In this document: piece after piece, positions 26,472 to 34,788 of the stretch
Layout: every line of letters starts with the position of its first letter
How positions within the stretch are numbered: position 1 is the stretch's first letter
Origin: JBCBKZ01 sp039026975
GTDB lineage: Bacteria > Bacteroidota > Bacteroidia > J057
DNA: 44,981 bases
Direction of reading: 5' to 3'
NCBI GenBank assembly: GCA_039026975.1
Contig: JBCCLI010000004.1
Span: 1 to 44,981 of the forward strand
Notes under the pieces: model-generated
The model's database searches: none
Told to the model about the DNA's origin: nothing
What the model saw: the letters and a program-made list of their open reading frames with translations, nothing else
Made by a program: the position numbers and the translations under genes

Positions 26472-27270
26472 GTTTTCACGTCCTACTAGAGGGAGGCGTC
26501 CGTTTTCTCCTGATAGCCGGAAAGGGAAACCCCGTAAAGAAGAGCAGACGGAGGAAGAAGAGGTCATAAGGCTGAACCGGTTTATAGCCCATGCAGGTAT
26601 AGCCTCCAGGCGGGAAGCAGATGAACTTATTAAGGCAGGCCTCATTAAAGTGAACGGGGCAGTAGTTACTACCCTGGGAACCAAAGTGCAGCCAGCAGTA
26701 GATAAGGTATTCTTCAGGGACCAGGAAATACAGCCTGAATCTCATATTTACCTTTTATTTAACAAGCCCAAAAATGTCATAAGCACTTCAAAAGACCCCA
26801 GAGGAAGAAGAACCATTATCGGAATCATCCAACCCCACATCTCTCAAAGAGTATTTCCAGTAGGTAGGCTGGACAGGAATACCACAGGTCTTATCCTACT
26901 GACAAATGATGGTGAGCTCGCTAAAAAACTTACTCATCCCTCTTATAATGTAAGGAAGCTATACCATGTAACCCTGGATAAAGATGTCCCTGAAGATCAT
27001 TTAATGGAATTACTGAAGGGAGTAGAACTAGAAGATGGGCTAGCCAAAGCAGATAAAATAGATTACGTTACAGGCGCTGCCAACAATGAAATAGGGATAG
27101 AGATACACATGGGAAAAAATAGAATAGTAAGGCGGATGTTTGAGCATTTTGGCTACCAGATAATGGGGCTTGACAGAGTGGCTATAGGGCACTTAACTAA
27201 GAAGAATTTACCCAGGGGAAGATGGAGAGAATTAAACCGTAAAGAGGTAGATTTTTTAAAGATGATTTGA
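26407..27270 (+). CDS. RluB/RsuA-family rRNA pseudouridine synthase
   Basis: A 287-residue pseudouridine synthase. The first 50 residues are rich in Lys, Arg and Glu, a basic extension common in Bacteroidota members. An S4 RNA-binding domain follows at about 54-100 (IRLNRFIAHAGIASRREADELI), then the catalytic domain with GRLDRNTTGLILLTNDG, where D156 is the catalytic aspartate, and the late motif GKNRIVRRMFEHFGY. It should modify a uridine in rRNA, as RluB does for 23S position 2605 in E. coli. The start overlaps scpB by 65 bp, and scpB-rluB order is common, so the two are coupled. The next ATG downstream lies beyond the S4 domain, which supports the early start. Confidence 0.9.
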   Translation: MEKNQPERRSSGRKKPRNLKSKFSRPTRGRRPFSPDSRKGKPRKEEQTEEEEVIRLNRFIAHAGIASRREADELIKAGLIKVNGAVVTTLGTKVQPAVDKVFFRDQEIQPESHIYLLFNKPKNVISTSKDPRGRRTIIGIIQPHISQRVFPVGRLDRNTTGLILLTNDGELAKKLTHPSYNVRKLYHVTLDKDVPEDHLMELLKGVELEDGLAKADKIDYVTGAANNEIGIEIHMGKNRIVRRMFEHFGYQIMGLDRVAIGHLTKKNLPRGRWRELNRKEVDFLKMI

Positions 27271-27820
27271 AAAATAAATAGGCGTTTTTCTATACAATCT
27301 GTCAGAAATTAAAGCCAGCCTTTTCCCCCATTTTGAAATAGATTCTAATCTTTCTCAATTCTTACATCCCTTTTTCGAGAAAAATTTTATGGATTTTTAG
27401 ACTGATTTCGCTCTACTTAGTATATGTAGGGCAGGAGTAATTTACTGAGGAATCATGAATAATTTCTTGACTGAATATTTTTATCATAAAATACCGCTAA
27501 TGAAAAATCAGTAAGTCAAAATTTATTCACATAAGCTTAAAATTTTTCCTCTTGAAGCGAGCTAATATCCAATCTGTTGGTTTACAGGATATTATTGTGG
27601 TTTTTTAGCGCTTCGCACTAAGGGAAGTTTAGAAAATTATTATTTCCTGAATTAAATATGTTTTATCTAACGCCTAGGCAAAATATAGATAGAATAGAAA
27701 AGTAGGGAGATGCGTAACGCCAGACAAAAAATCTAAATTCCTTTGCGTTTCCGATTCAAATCTATATTTTTGAAAGGTTAATTTATTGCAACAAGTCACC
27801 AAATTAAAAGGTTTTCAGAC
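27271..27820. other. AT-rich 550-bp leader region before the exbB operon
   Basis: No coding frame with family character. It has a long imperfect hairpin at 27554-27614: inner arms TAATATCC (27563-27570) and GGATATTA (27587-27594), outer arms GAAGCG and CGCTTC. A well-formed promoter lies near its right end. The rest is featureless AT-rich sequence, and no terminator for the upstream rluB-type gene is obvious. Confidence 0.5.
27742..27772 (+). promoter_or_regulatory. Bacteroidota-type promoter of the exbB operon
   Basis: TTTG (27742-27745) and TATTTTTG (27765-27772) are spaced by 19 bases and fit the Bacteroidota primary sigma consensus TTTG-N19-TAnnTTTG. The exbB ATG is 48 bp downstream, leaving a short 5' leader. 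Confidence 0.78.
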
Positions 27821-28708
27821 ATGGCTAAAGCACAAAAATCATCGGGTGAGCAAGTGAAAGCTGCCAGCCCATTAAAAGCACTATTTCCAGTGCTTGCAAT
27901 CGCTGTATGCTTTATTGTAGCATTCGCAGTTTTCTATGGCGTATTCAGTAGCCCTAGTAACTTTGAGGAAGGAGAAATGAAGGCTGAAGCTTATCAAGCT
28001 TGGCTGGATAATGGAAAACAGGGGGAAGAACCCGAAAGTCCTACTATGGGACACCCTATTAATTTCTTCGGAACTATTTACAAGGGTGGATTTGTAATCC
28101 CTATCGGTCTAGGACTAATGTTGACCATGTTCACTTTTACTATTGAGCGTGCCATTACTATTTTCCGTGCCACCGGAAAAGGAAATATTGACGTATTTGT
28201 GAAAAAGGTACGTCGCATGCTAGCTAATGGCGAGATAGATAATGCCGCCAAAGCATGTGATGCCCAGCAGGGATCAGTAGGAAATGTAATTAAAGCAGGT
28301 CTCCGTAAATACCGTGAAATGGCAGATGCCACTGGTATTGAAAAGGAACAAAAGAAAACAGCTATCCAGGCTGAATTGGAAGAGGCTACTATGTTAGAGC
28401 TTCCTATGCTGGAAAGAAACTTACCTATCCTGGCTACTACTGCTTCTCTCGGAACACTGGTAGGTTTGATTGGTACAGTAATCGGTATGATTAAGGCCTT
28501 CCTAGCCCTGGGGGCTGGAGGAGCTCCTAATGCTGCTGAACTTTCTGTAGGTATTTCAGAGGCCTTGGTAAATACGGCTATAGGTATTACCACTTCAGCT
28601 TTATCTATCTTATTCTACAACTTCTTCACTACGAAGATAGATGGTATGACTTATGCCATGGATGAGGCAGGATATAGCATAGTGCAGACTTTTGATGTGA
28701 GAAATTAA
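27821..28708 (+). CDS. exbB: ExbB/TolQ/MotA-family proton channel protein
   Basis: A 295-residue inner-membrane protein with helices near 20-42, 90-110, 200-226 and 246-272. The conserved TolQ/ExbB region is LPILATTASLGTLVGLIGTVIGMI, followed by ELSVGISEALVNTAIGITTSAL, which line the proton path with ExbD. It uses the proton gradient to drive TonB and so SusC-type transporters. It is longer than E. coli ExbB (244 residues), with an extra N-terminal helix and loop, as usual in Bacteroidota. First gene of exbB-exbD-exbD-tonB, with its own promoter; a terminator-like hairpin follows directly. Confidence 0.93.
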   Translation: MAKAQKSSGEQVKAASPLKALFPVLAIAVCFIVAFAVFYGVFSSPSNFEEGEMKAEAYQAWLDNGKQGEEPESPTMGHPINFFGTIYKGGFVIPIGLGLMLTMFTFTIERAITIFRATGKGNIDVFVKKVRRMLANGEIDNAAKACDAQQGSVGNVIKAGLRKYREMADATGIEKEQKKTAIQAELEEATMLELPMLERNLPILATTASLGTLVGLIGTVIGMIKAFLALGAGGAPNAAELSVGISEALVNTAIGITTSALSILFYNFFTTKIDGMTYAMDEAGYSIVQTFDVRN

Positions 28709-28715
28709 CATAATG

Positions 28716-28755
28716 GCCAGGAACCCTTGGGGTTTCTGGCTTCCTTTTGTTTTTC
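28716..28755 (+). terminator. Terminator-like hairpin between exbB and the first exbD
   Basis: An 11-bp stem with one G-T pair (GCCAGGAACCC and GGGTTTCTGGC, loop TTG, 28716-28740) is followed by the T-rich tract TTCCTTTTGTTTTT. It sits within the 70-bp gap inside the operon. It could be a leaky terminator that lowers exbD and tonB expression relative to exbB, or an RNA-processing or stability signal. Confidence 0.65.
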
Positions 28756-28778
28756 TCAATCATTAAAAATCAATACTT

Positions 28779-29426
28779 ATGGCACATAAACCTAAGAGAG
28801 GAGCACCTACTATCGACATGACTGCTATGGTAGACGTAGCATTCCTGCTTCTGACCTTCTTTATCCTTACTACTACTAAGTTTAGGGAAGACCAATCCGC
28901 AGAAGTAGATACTCCCTCCTCTGTTTCCTCCCTCACCCCTCCAGACAAGGGGTTGATGACTATCTCTGTAGATAACGAGGGTCGTATTTTTGCTGGATTC
29001 TCAGATATCAGCACGAGAGAGTCTGCTATCCAAAGAATGATCAGTGATGAGTTTATAACAGGAGAGGTTTCAGAGGAAGGCTATAAGCACTTTATTTCTC
29101 TGGAAGATTTCGGTGTTACCCTTGATAAAGGAGAATTCGTAAACTGGCTTAATACGCCTAAATCTGAGCGGGAAGAGTACATACAAGAAGGGATGACAGC
29201 GGTAGCGAGAGATACACTTACCGGCGCAGGAAATGACCTTAAGTTATGGATAAGAGCCGGCCGTCTAGCAGATCAGCGTATGCGTTTTGCTATCAAAGGA
29301 GACGTAGATGCTTCCTATGAAGAGATAGGAGACGTAATCTCTACCTTACAGGACTGGAATATTAATCAGTTCAGTCTGATCACAGAACTGGAAGAAGGAC
29401 CTTCAGCCGTGGAGGTTGAAGAATAA
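28779..29426 (+). CDS. exbD: ExbD/TolR-family protein (first copy)
   Basis: A 215-residue protein with a short cytoplasmic start, one membrane segment (about 18-37, IDMTAMVDVAFLLLTFFIL, with the proton-carrying Asp at D19) and a periplasmic domain. The periplasmic part is longer than in E. coli ExbD (141 residues). With ExbB it forms the proton-driven motor for TonB. The second exbD copy follows 59 bp later; tandem exbD genes with different C-terminal domains are normal in Bacteroidota. Confidence 0.92.
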   Translation: MAHKPKRGAPTIDMTAMVDVAFLLLTFFILTTTKFREDQSAEVDTPSSVSSLTPPDKGLMTISVDNEGRIFAGFSDISTRESAIQRMISDEFITGEVSEEGYKHFISLEDFGVTLDKGEFVNWLNTPKSEREEYIQEGMTAVARDTLTGAGNDLKLWIRAGRLADQRMRFAIKGDVDASYEEIGDVISTLQDWNINQFSLITELEEGPSAVEVEE

Positions 29427-29485
29427 CCAGTATACATTTACTGAAGTAAATTTGAGTATTTTCTCATCTTCAAAAAGAAATAAAC

Positions 29486-30091
29486 ATGGCTGATGTAGAT
29501 TCAAGTCAAGGAGGAGGAAGGGGTAAAAAAGGTGGTCCTAAGACCAAAAAGAAGTCTACCAAGATTGATATGACAGCAATGGTAGACGTAGCCTTTTTAC
29601 TACTAACTTTCTTCGTACTCACAGCTACCATGAGTAATAATGGGGTAATGGAGTTAACTATGCCACCTAAGGCTAAGGATGACATCCAGGAAGAAGACCT
29701 CAGAGTAGATATCCTGGAAGATAAAATTATGACGATAGTACTAGAAGAGGATGATAAAGTTTCTTATTACGTAGGAATCACAAATCCTGAAGTGCTAACC
29801 ACTAATTATTCTCAGGATGGTATTCGTAAGGTACTCGTGGGCCACCTCACTTTTGGACCTAGAATTAATGGACAACCAAGATGTGAAACTGGTAAAGGCG
29901 CCAGAGTAGTTAAAAACTGTTGGGACCCTATCTTTGTTATTAAGCCTAAGAAGAGTTCCCGTTACAAGAATCTGGTAGATCTCCTGGATGAACTGGCCAT
30001 CACAGAGGCCCCTAAGTACGCTATTGATAAGTTTACAGTAGAAGATAGCTTACTGTTGATAGGAGAACTAGAAGCTGTAGAAGAAGAATAA
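29486..30091 (+). CDS. exbD: ExbD/TolR-family protein (second copy)
   Basis: A 201-residue ExbD relative with a basic glycine- and lysine-rich N-terminus (about 9-26), the same membrane motif as the first copy (IDMTAMVDVAFLLLTFFVL, Asp D34) and a different periplasmic domain. That domain contains two cysteines in PRCETGKGARVVKNCWDP that might form a disulfide. The membrane segment is nearly identical to that of the first copy while the rest has diverged, as expected for an old duplication in which the motor part is conserved. Function in the ExbBD-TonB complex is inferred from family and operon. Confidence 0.92.
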   Translation: MADVDSSQGGGRGKKGGPKTKKKSTKIDMTAMVDVAFLLLTFFVLTATMSNNGVMELTMPPKAKDDIQEEDLRVDILEDKIMTIVLEEDDKVSYYVGITNPEVLTTNYSQDGIRKVLVGHLTFGPRINGQPRCETGKGARVVKNCWDPIFVIKPKKSSRYKNLVDLLDELAITEAPKYAIDKFTVEDSLLLIGELEAVEEE

Positions 30092-30237
30092 TTCTGAGCA
30101 GCATTACCGATCTTTCAGAAAAATTGGGTACTTTCTATGGAAAATAGGGAAAATCCTAATCTGTATAGAGAACACCCTGATGATAGATCAGAACGTTAAA
30201 AACGATTTCGCAAAATAATATTCAAACAGCATTTCGT

Positions 30238-31053
30238 ATGTCCCAAGTTATCAAAGCAGATCTGGATGAAATGGTATTTGAGGATCGTGAAAGGCGATAC
30301 GGAGCATTCTTTCTAAGGAAGAATTATCCCAGGCACCTTACGATCGCAACTGCCGCAGTATTCCTTGTCTTTTTGCTGTTTAGTGGAGGGCCTTATATTC
30401 TGAAAGCACTTTTTGGTGCCCAGGAAGAAGAGTCTAACAGAACCATGGTAGTAAAAATGTCCATGGAAGATCTGCCACCCCCACCAGCAATGGATGAGGA
30501 AAAGCCACCACCACCACCGCCACCTAAGGTACCACCACCACAGGTGAAAACGGTTGCCTTCAAAATTCCTGAGCCTACCCCAGAAGAAGAACTGGAGGAG
30601 GAAGAGGAAACTATTGCCGAAGTAGAAGAACTAAAGGAAGCCCCCAATATTGGTCTTGAAGATAAAGAAGGGGATGATGTAGGGTTCTTTGACGGTGAGA
30701 TTGAAGGAGAAGGGGATGTGCCTGAAGTAATTGTAGAGCAGGAGCCAGATATTAATGCATTTATCTTTGCAGAGGAAGAACCACAGCCAGTGAATATGGC
30801 TGAAGTTCAAAAAGCCATAGGGTATCCTCAAATTGCAAGAGATGCAGGAATAGAAGGTAGTGTGGTTCTACGTGTACTCGTGGATGAAAAAGGTAAGTAC
30901 AACAAGCATAAAGTACTTAACCAAGTACACCCTATATTGGCAAAAGCAGTAGAAAGTAAAATTAGACTACTCAAGTTCACACCTGCTATACAAGGTGGAA
31001 AGCCTATCAAGTTCTGGGTAAATATCCCATTCAACTTTAAGCTTCTGAACTAA
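30238..31053 (+). CDS. tonB: TonB-family energy transducer
   Basis: A 271-residue protein with an N-terminal cytoplasmic motif (RYGAFFLRKNYPRHL), a membrane segment at about 34-55 (TIATAAVFLVFLLFSGGPYIL), a proline-rich spacer (about 78-104), an acidic stretch (about 112-185) and a TonB C-terminal domain from about 190 (AIGYPQIARDAGIEGSVVLRV, ending FWVNIPFNFKLLN). It links ExbBD to the TonB box of outer-membrane transporters such as the SusC protein here. The first 33 residues place the anchor later than in E. coli TonB, a common Bacteroidota pattern. Last gene of the operon. Confidence 0.93.
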   Translation: MSQVIKADLDEMVFEDRERRYGAFFLRKNYPRHLTIATAAVFLVFLLFSGGPYILKALFGAQEEESNRTMVVKMSMEDLPPPPAMDEEKPPPPPPPKVPPPQVKTVAFKIPEPTPEEELEEEEETIAEVEELKEAPNIGLEDKEGDDVGFFDGEIEGEGDVPEVIVEQEPDINAFIFAEEEPQPVNMAEVQKAIGYPQIARDAGIEGSVVLRVLVDEKGKYNKHKVLNQVHPILAKAVESKIRLLKFTPAIQGGKPIKFWVNIPFNFKLLN

Positions 31054-31401
31054 TATAGTTTAAGATACAAGATAAGGCGGCTGATCCTCTGGGTCAGCTG
31101 CTTCCGCTTTATAGCTATTGGATCATGACTTAGTGTCTCTAGAAAAGGACTTCTCCATCTAGGAGGTAGGTGTATAGGCTATGGGGAGCATACGGCAGCT
31201 GAAGCAGCCGGTCCATTTAGTTTCGGGAAGTGTGGTATTTATTAACCTACTGGCTCCTTAGCCCTATGCTAAACAGCGCTTCCATTAGATAGCCTCTGTT
31301 TAGCCGTATTTTATGTAGAGATTCAGATACCCAGTATGAAGGGGATTCTTTTCTCTAATGGTGTTTATAGATAGGTACTTGAATAGAAAGGAAATGAAGG
31401 C
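31054..31401. other. 348-bp gap between convergent tonB and lipoprotein genes with hairpins
   Basis: No coding frame of note. A hairpin at 31268-31304 has perfect 9-bp arms (GCTAAACAG and CTGTTTAGC) around a 19-base loop. The stretch 31180-31215 also has CAGCTG-type self-complementary sequence. The tonB-side hairpin is listed separately. I cannot assign a function. Confidence 0.4.
31075..31103 (+). terminator. Possible terminator after tonB
   Basis: A 10-bp stem with two wobble pairs (AGGCGGCTGA and TCAGCTGCTT) and a 9-base loop begins 21 bp after the tonB stop. The following sequence, CCGCTTTATAG, has only a weak T-run, so this is a candidate rather than a sure terminator. Confidence 0.4.
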
Positions 31402-32577
31402 CTATATCCCTAACTGGTATAGTTTACCTTCCTTTAGGCTCACCATTACTGCTTCCGCGGATATGTTCAGCTTTTGGCAGGTATCCATAGCTTTCTGGGC
31501 AGCATCGGGATCTTCATGAAAGCGGTATACTAAGGCTACCTCTTCCTGTCCGCTTCCTTTGACCACAGGTAGGTAGTGCGGGATATCCTTACCTGAATGT
31601 AGGTACTGATAAATCATAGCCTTGGCTTTTTCTTCTGTAGGCACCCAATCTGTAACTAATAAGTATAGATTCTCAGGCTTGGCAGTCATTACAGAAGGGC
31701 TTTCAATTATTCTTTTGACTACTTGCTGGAAAGGAAAGTCTTTATGTTTGGCTAGATAGGAATTGATTCCGCTGATGTCCCCTGCATATGGATAGAAATC
31801 AGTATGGATTTTACCTACTAGGAGACTTGTGTTTCCCTGATCTTCCACCATATGAATATCTGTGATGGTCTCAAGTGCAGTCCGATAATCTTCCTCTATA
31901 AGAGATGAAAAGCTCTCTCCATCTTCTGATTGGTGAAGATCGTAGCCTATCTGTACCATGGCCATAAAAGGCTCCATATTCATATAAGGATATTCTCCAT
32001 TGTAGGAAATGGTTCGTCTATCCTGAAAGGATTCATAGAGCTGAAGACCTGAAGTAGCTTTTAGCCTGAGGTTAGCACGCATTATGGAGGCCGGGCCCAG
32101 GCCTGCATACATCCCTTCTCCTACTATCATCCCTATTCCTAGTCGGGTTAATTCCTCATCAAACTTATCCATCTGGTCATACCAATACTCCTCATTCATA
32201 TTCGCTATGAAGGGATCAATAGCAGGAATGATGGCCTTATCTCGTTCATTCATGAGTAGGAGAATATCTTGGTCTCCTTCCAGAGAAGATTCATCAGTTA
32301 GTTTCCCGGCATAGTCTGCTACCAGGGTCAGTGTGGAGTCATCACTTTCTATTAACTGATAGAGTAGGGGATAATTCTCAGAGAAGGTAGCTGTAGGATT
32401 AGCCTTCATGGCTAAGGTAGACGACTCATAATAAGGAGTCGTATCTACTTTGCCTTCTAGGACAGTAGTAGGAGTTTCTCCTGAAGTAGCATTTGTATCA
32501 GCAGGAGGGTTATGAGTGTTAGTACAGGAGAATAGGAAGATGGCAACCCCTAAATGAATTGAAAGCAGCTTATCCAT
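31402..32577 (-). CDS. Lipoprotein of unknown function
   Basis: A 391-residue protein with a lipoprotein signal peptide (lipobox LFSC, Cys18). A Thr/Pro-rich linker (about 19-45, ending VLEGKVDTTPY) leads to a mostly alpha/beta soluble part. Near residues 98-140 it reads DILLLMNERDKAIIPAIDPFIANMNEEYWYD and LGIGMIVGEGMYAGLGPASIM. No family is recognised. It lies 49 bp downstream of clpX in the same direction and has no obvious promoter of its own, so read-through from clpPX is possible. Periplasmic face or outer membrane attachment is inferred from the lipobox. Confidence 0.78.
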   Translation of the reverse strand: MDKLLSIHLGVAIFLFSCTNTHNPPADTNATSGETPTTVLEGKVDTTPYYESSTLAMKANPTATFSENYPLLYQLIESDDSTLTLVADYAGKLTDESSLEGDQDILLLMNERDKAIIPAIDPFIANMNEEYWYDQMDKFDEELTRLGIGMIVGEGMYAGLGPASIMRANLRLKATSGLQLYESFQDRRTISYNGEYPYMNMEPFMAMVQIGYDLHQSEDGESFSSLIEEDYRTALETITDIHMVEDQGNTSLLVGKIHTDFYPYAGDISGINSYLAKHKDFPFQQVVKRIIESPSVMTAKPENLYLLVTDWVPTEEKAKAMIYQYLHSGKDIPHYLPVVKGSGQEEVALVYRFHEDPDAAQKAMDTCQKLNISAEAVMVSLKEGKLYQLGI

Positions 32578-32626
32578 ATGCTTATCGTTAGGTTCCTTCC
32601 TGCTAGTTGGGCTTTCTAAAGGTTGA

Positions 32627-33859
32627 TTAGCTGGCAGCGCGGAAGTCTATCAGATTTGCTTCTGATAATTTCTCATTGGCCATATCCAGGGTCAGGTGGT
32701 AATGGTCTCTTCCCTCATCAGGCATCTCAAACATGATGTCCAGCATAATAGCCTCCATAATAGACCGTAACCCTCTGGCGCCCAGCTTTAGCTCATCTGC
32801 CCTATTTACGACAACATCCAGTACCTGATCATCAAAGCTGATAGTTTTATTTTCCAGCTCAAACATACGCTTATACTGTTTGATGATGGAGTTACGAGGT
32901 TCAGTGAGAATTCTCCTTAGCGCCTCGGAATCAAGTGGGTTTAAGTAAGTAAGAACAGGTAGACGACCAATAATTTCAGGGATAAGCCCGAAGGAGCGTA
33001 AATCTGCAGGTTGGATAAATCTGTAGAGATTAGTCTTATCATCTATAGCCACCCGGTTATCTCCTTTAGTGCCAAACCCGATCTGCTTGACGGATAGTCT
33101 TTGAGAAATAATTCTGTCTATTCCTTCGAAGGCTCCTCCACAAATAAATAGGATATTGGTAGTATCTATCTGTACCAGGCTTTGTTCGGGATGTTTTCTT
33201 CCTCCCTTAGGTGGGACGTTAGCAGTAGATCCCTCTAGGAGTTTCAGGAGTGCTTGTTGTACCCCTTCCCCACTCACATCACGTGTAATGGAGGGATTAT
33301 CAGACTTACGGGAAATCTTATCTAGTTCATCAATGTAGATGATACCTCTTTCTGCTGCTTCTACATCATAGTCTGCCTCCTGAAGCAGCCTGACTAACAC
33401 ACTTTCAACATCTTCTCCCACGTAACCAGCTTCAGTCAATACAGTAGCGTCTGCAATGCAGAAAGGAACATTCAGCATTTTAGCTATGGAACGGGCCATA
33501 AGGGTTTTTCCTGTCCCCGTCTGCCCTACCATGAGGATATTACTCTTTTCTAATTCTACCTCAGTGGGATCTTTCCGCTCAACATTCATAATCCGCTTAT
33601 AGTGATTATAAACGGCAACAGCCAGGACTTTTTTAGCTTCGTCCTGGCCTATTACATATTGATTAAGGTGCTCTACTATCTCTCTGGGCTTAGGTACCCT
33701 GGTAATCCTAGTAACAGGTTTCTCCTTAAATTCTTCCTCAATGATTGTACTTGCATGGGCCACACAGTTTTCACATATATGTGCCCCTCCGTACCCTGCT
33801 AAAAGGATCTGGACCTCCCGTTTGGAACGACCACAAAAAGAGCAGCTCTCATTTCTCAT
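32627..33859 (-). CDS. clpX: ATP-dependent Clp protease ATP-binding subunit ClpX
   Basis: A 410-residue AAA+ unfoldase that recognises tagged proteins and feeds them to ClpP. An N-terminal C4 zinc finger (C6, C9, C29, C32) is followed by Walker A GQTGTGKT (near 115), the pore loop region [10 protein letters not shown], Walker [11 protein letters not shown] and the ClpP-docking IGF loop ([12 protein letters not shown]). The C-terminal domain ends at FRAAS. Length is normal. It is 12 bp downstream of clpP in the same direction, so the pair forms the standard clpPX operon. Confidence 0.97.
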   Translation of the reverse strand: MRNESCSFCGRSKREVQILLAGYGGAHICENCVAHASTIIEEEFKEKPVTRITRVPKPREIVEHLNQYVIGQDEAKKVLAVAVYNHYKRIMNVERKDPTEVELEKSNILMVGQTGTGKTLMARSIAKMLNVPFCIADATVLTEAGYVGEDVESVLVRLLQEADYDVEAAERGIIYIDELDKISRKSDNPSITRDVSGEGVQQALLKLLEGSTANVPPKGGRKHPEQSLVQIDTTNILFICGGAFEGIDRIISQRLSVKQIGFGTKGDNRVAIDDKTNLYRFIQPADLRSFGLIPEIIGRLPVLTYLNPLDSEALRRILTEPRNSIIKQYKRMFELENKTISFDDQVLDVVVNRADELKLGARGLRSIMEAIMLDIMFEMPDEGRDHYHLTLDMANEKLSEANLIDFRAAS

Positions 33860-33871
33860 ATTGTCGACTAA

Positions 33872-34600
33872 TTAATTGTCATCTTTAGGCTCTTTTTTGC
33901 CTAAAACTTCATCAACGAGTCCGTATTCCTTAGCCTCTTCTGCTATCAGCCACTTATCGCGGTCAGAGTCCTCCCATATTTTCTCATAGGTTTGGCCGGT
34001 ATGTGTGGCGATAATGCGGTATAATTCGTCCTTGATTTTCTGAATCTCTGTGTGCATGATTTCAATGTCAGAAGCCATTCCACCTGCTCCCCCTATGGGT
34101 TGGTGTATCATGACCCTGGCATGTGGGAGCGCAGATCGCTTTCCTTTTGCCCCAGCACAAAGTAAAACAGCGCCCATGGAAGCAGCTAACCCTGTACAAA
34201 TGGTAGCTACGTCAGGGGTAATAAGTTGCATGGTATCATATATCCCCAGTCCTGCATACACACCTCCTCCAGGTGAGTTTAGGTAAATACTCACATCTTT
34301 CTTCGCGTCCACTGATTGTAGGAAGAGTAACTGGGCATTCACAATGTTAGCTACCTGATCATTTACACCTGTTCCCAGAAAGATAATCCTATCCATCATC
34401 AGACGTGAAAACACATCCATGGCTATGACATTTAGTTGTCTTTCTTCAATGATATTAGGCGTAAGACCGGTAATCCCAGGATGGCGAAGGAGCTGGTGAT
34501 TGGAATAACTAATGTAGTCATGCATGGTCGTACTACTGATACCTTGATGACCTACTGCATAACGCTCGAATTCCTTTGGATTCATATATTGGTTCTCCAT
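33872..34600 (-). CDS. clpP: ATP-dependent Clp protease proteolytic subunit ClpP
   Basis: A 242-residue serine protease that forms the tetradecameric core of ClpXP. The serine motif is GLAASMGAVLLCAG and the histidine motif ARVMIHQPIGGAGG; the aspartate lies in the EEAKEYGLVDEV region context. The first 40 or so residues before IIEERQLNVIAMDVFSRL are a longer propeptide-like extension than in E. coli ClpP (207 residues). The start at 34600 is the earliest, with alternatives at M6 and M27; the extension may be cleaved or the true start may be internal. No trigger-factor gene is upstream in this window. Confidence 0.95.
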   Translation of the reverse strand: MENQYMNPKEFERYAVGHQGISSTTMHDYISYSNHQLLRHPGITGLTPNIIEERQLNVIAMDVFSRLMMDRIIFLGTGVNDQVANIVNAQLLFLQSVDAKKDVSIYLNSPGGGVYAGLGIYDTMQLITPDVATICTGLAASMGAVLLCAGAKGKRSALPHARVMIHQPIGGAGGMASDIEIMHTEIQKIKDELYRIIATHTGQTYEKIWEDSDRDKWLIAEEAKEYGLVDEVLGKKEPKDDN

Positions 34601-34639
34601 CTTATAGAAGCATTAAAATTAGGTATAATTATGCGTAAC

Positions 34640-34671
34640 AAAAAACGGCCTTCCCATTAGATCCGTTTTTT
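34640..34671. terminator. Terminator-like inverted repeat in the clpP / protease divergent region
   Basis: Perfect 9-bp arms, AAAAAACGG and CCGTTTTTT, with a 14-base loop and T-runs on both strands. It lies 39 bp upstream of the clpP start and 117 bp before the divergent protease gene, so it does not follow any gene that I can see. On the minus strand it would act as an attenuator in the clpP leader if transcription begins upstream of it. Confidence 0.5.
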
Positions 34672-34788
34672 CTTTATACTGACACTTTGGCGTTAGATTT
34701 CGTGACACTGTAGTCTAATGATCTGAAAGAGATTTAATATCTTGGACTAGTAACAGCTAAGCGCCTTCAAAAGGGCAATTCATTATCT

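Noticed and set aside
28078..28593. A 171-codon frame antisense to exbB
   Set aside because: It lies wholly inside exbB, which has clear family motifs, and its translation has the biased Ile/Pro/Ser composition expected of a mirror frame.
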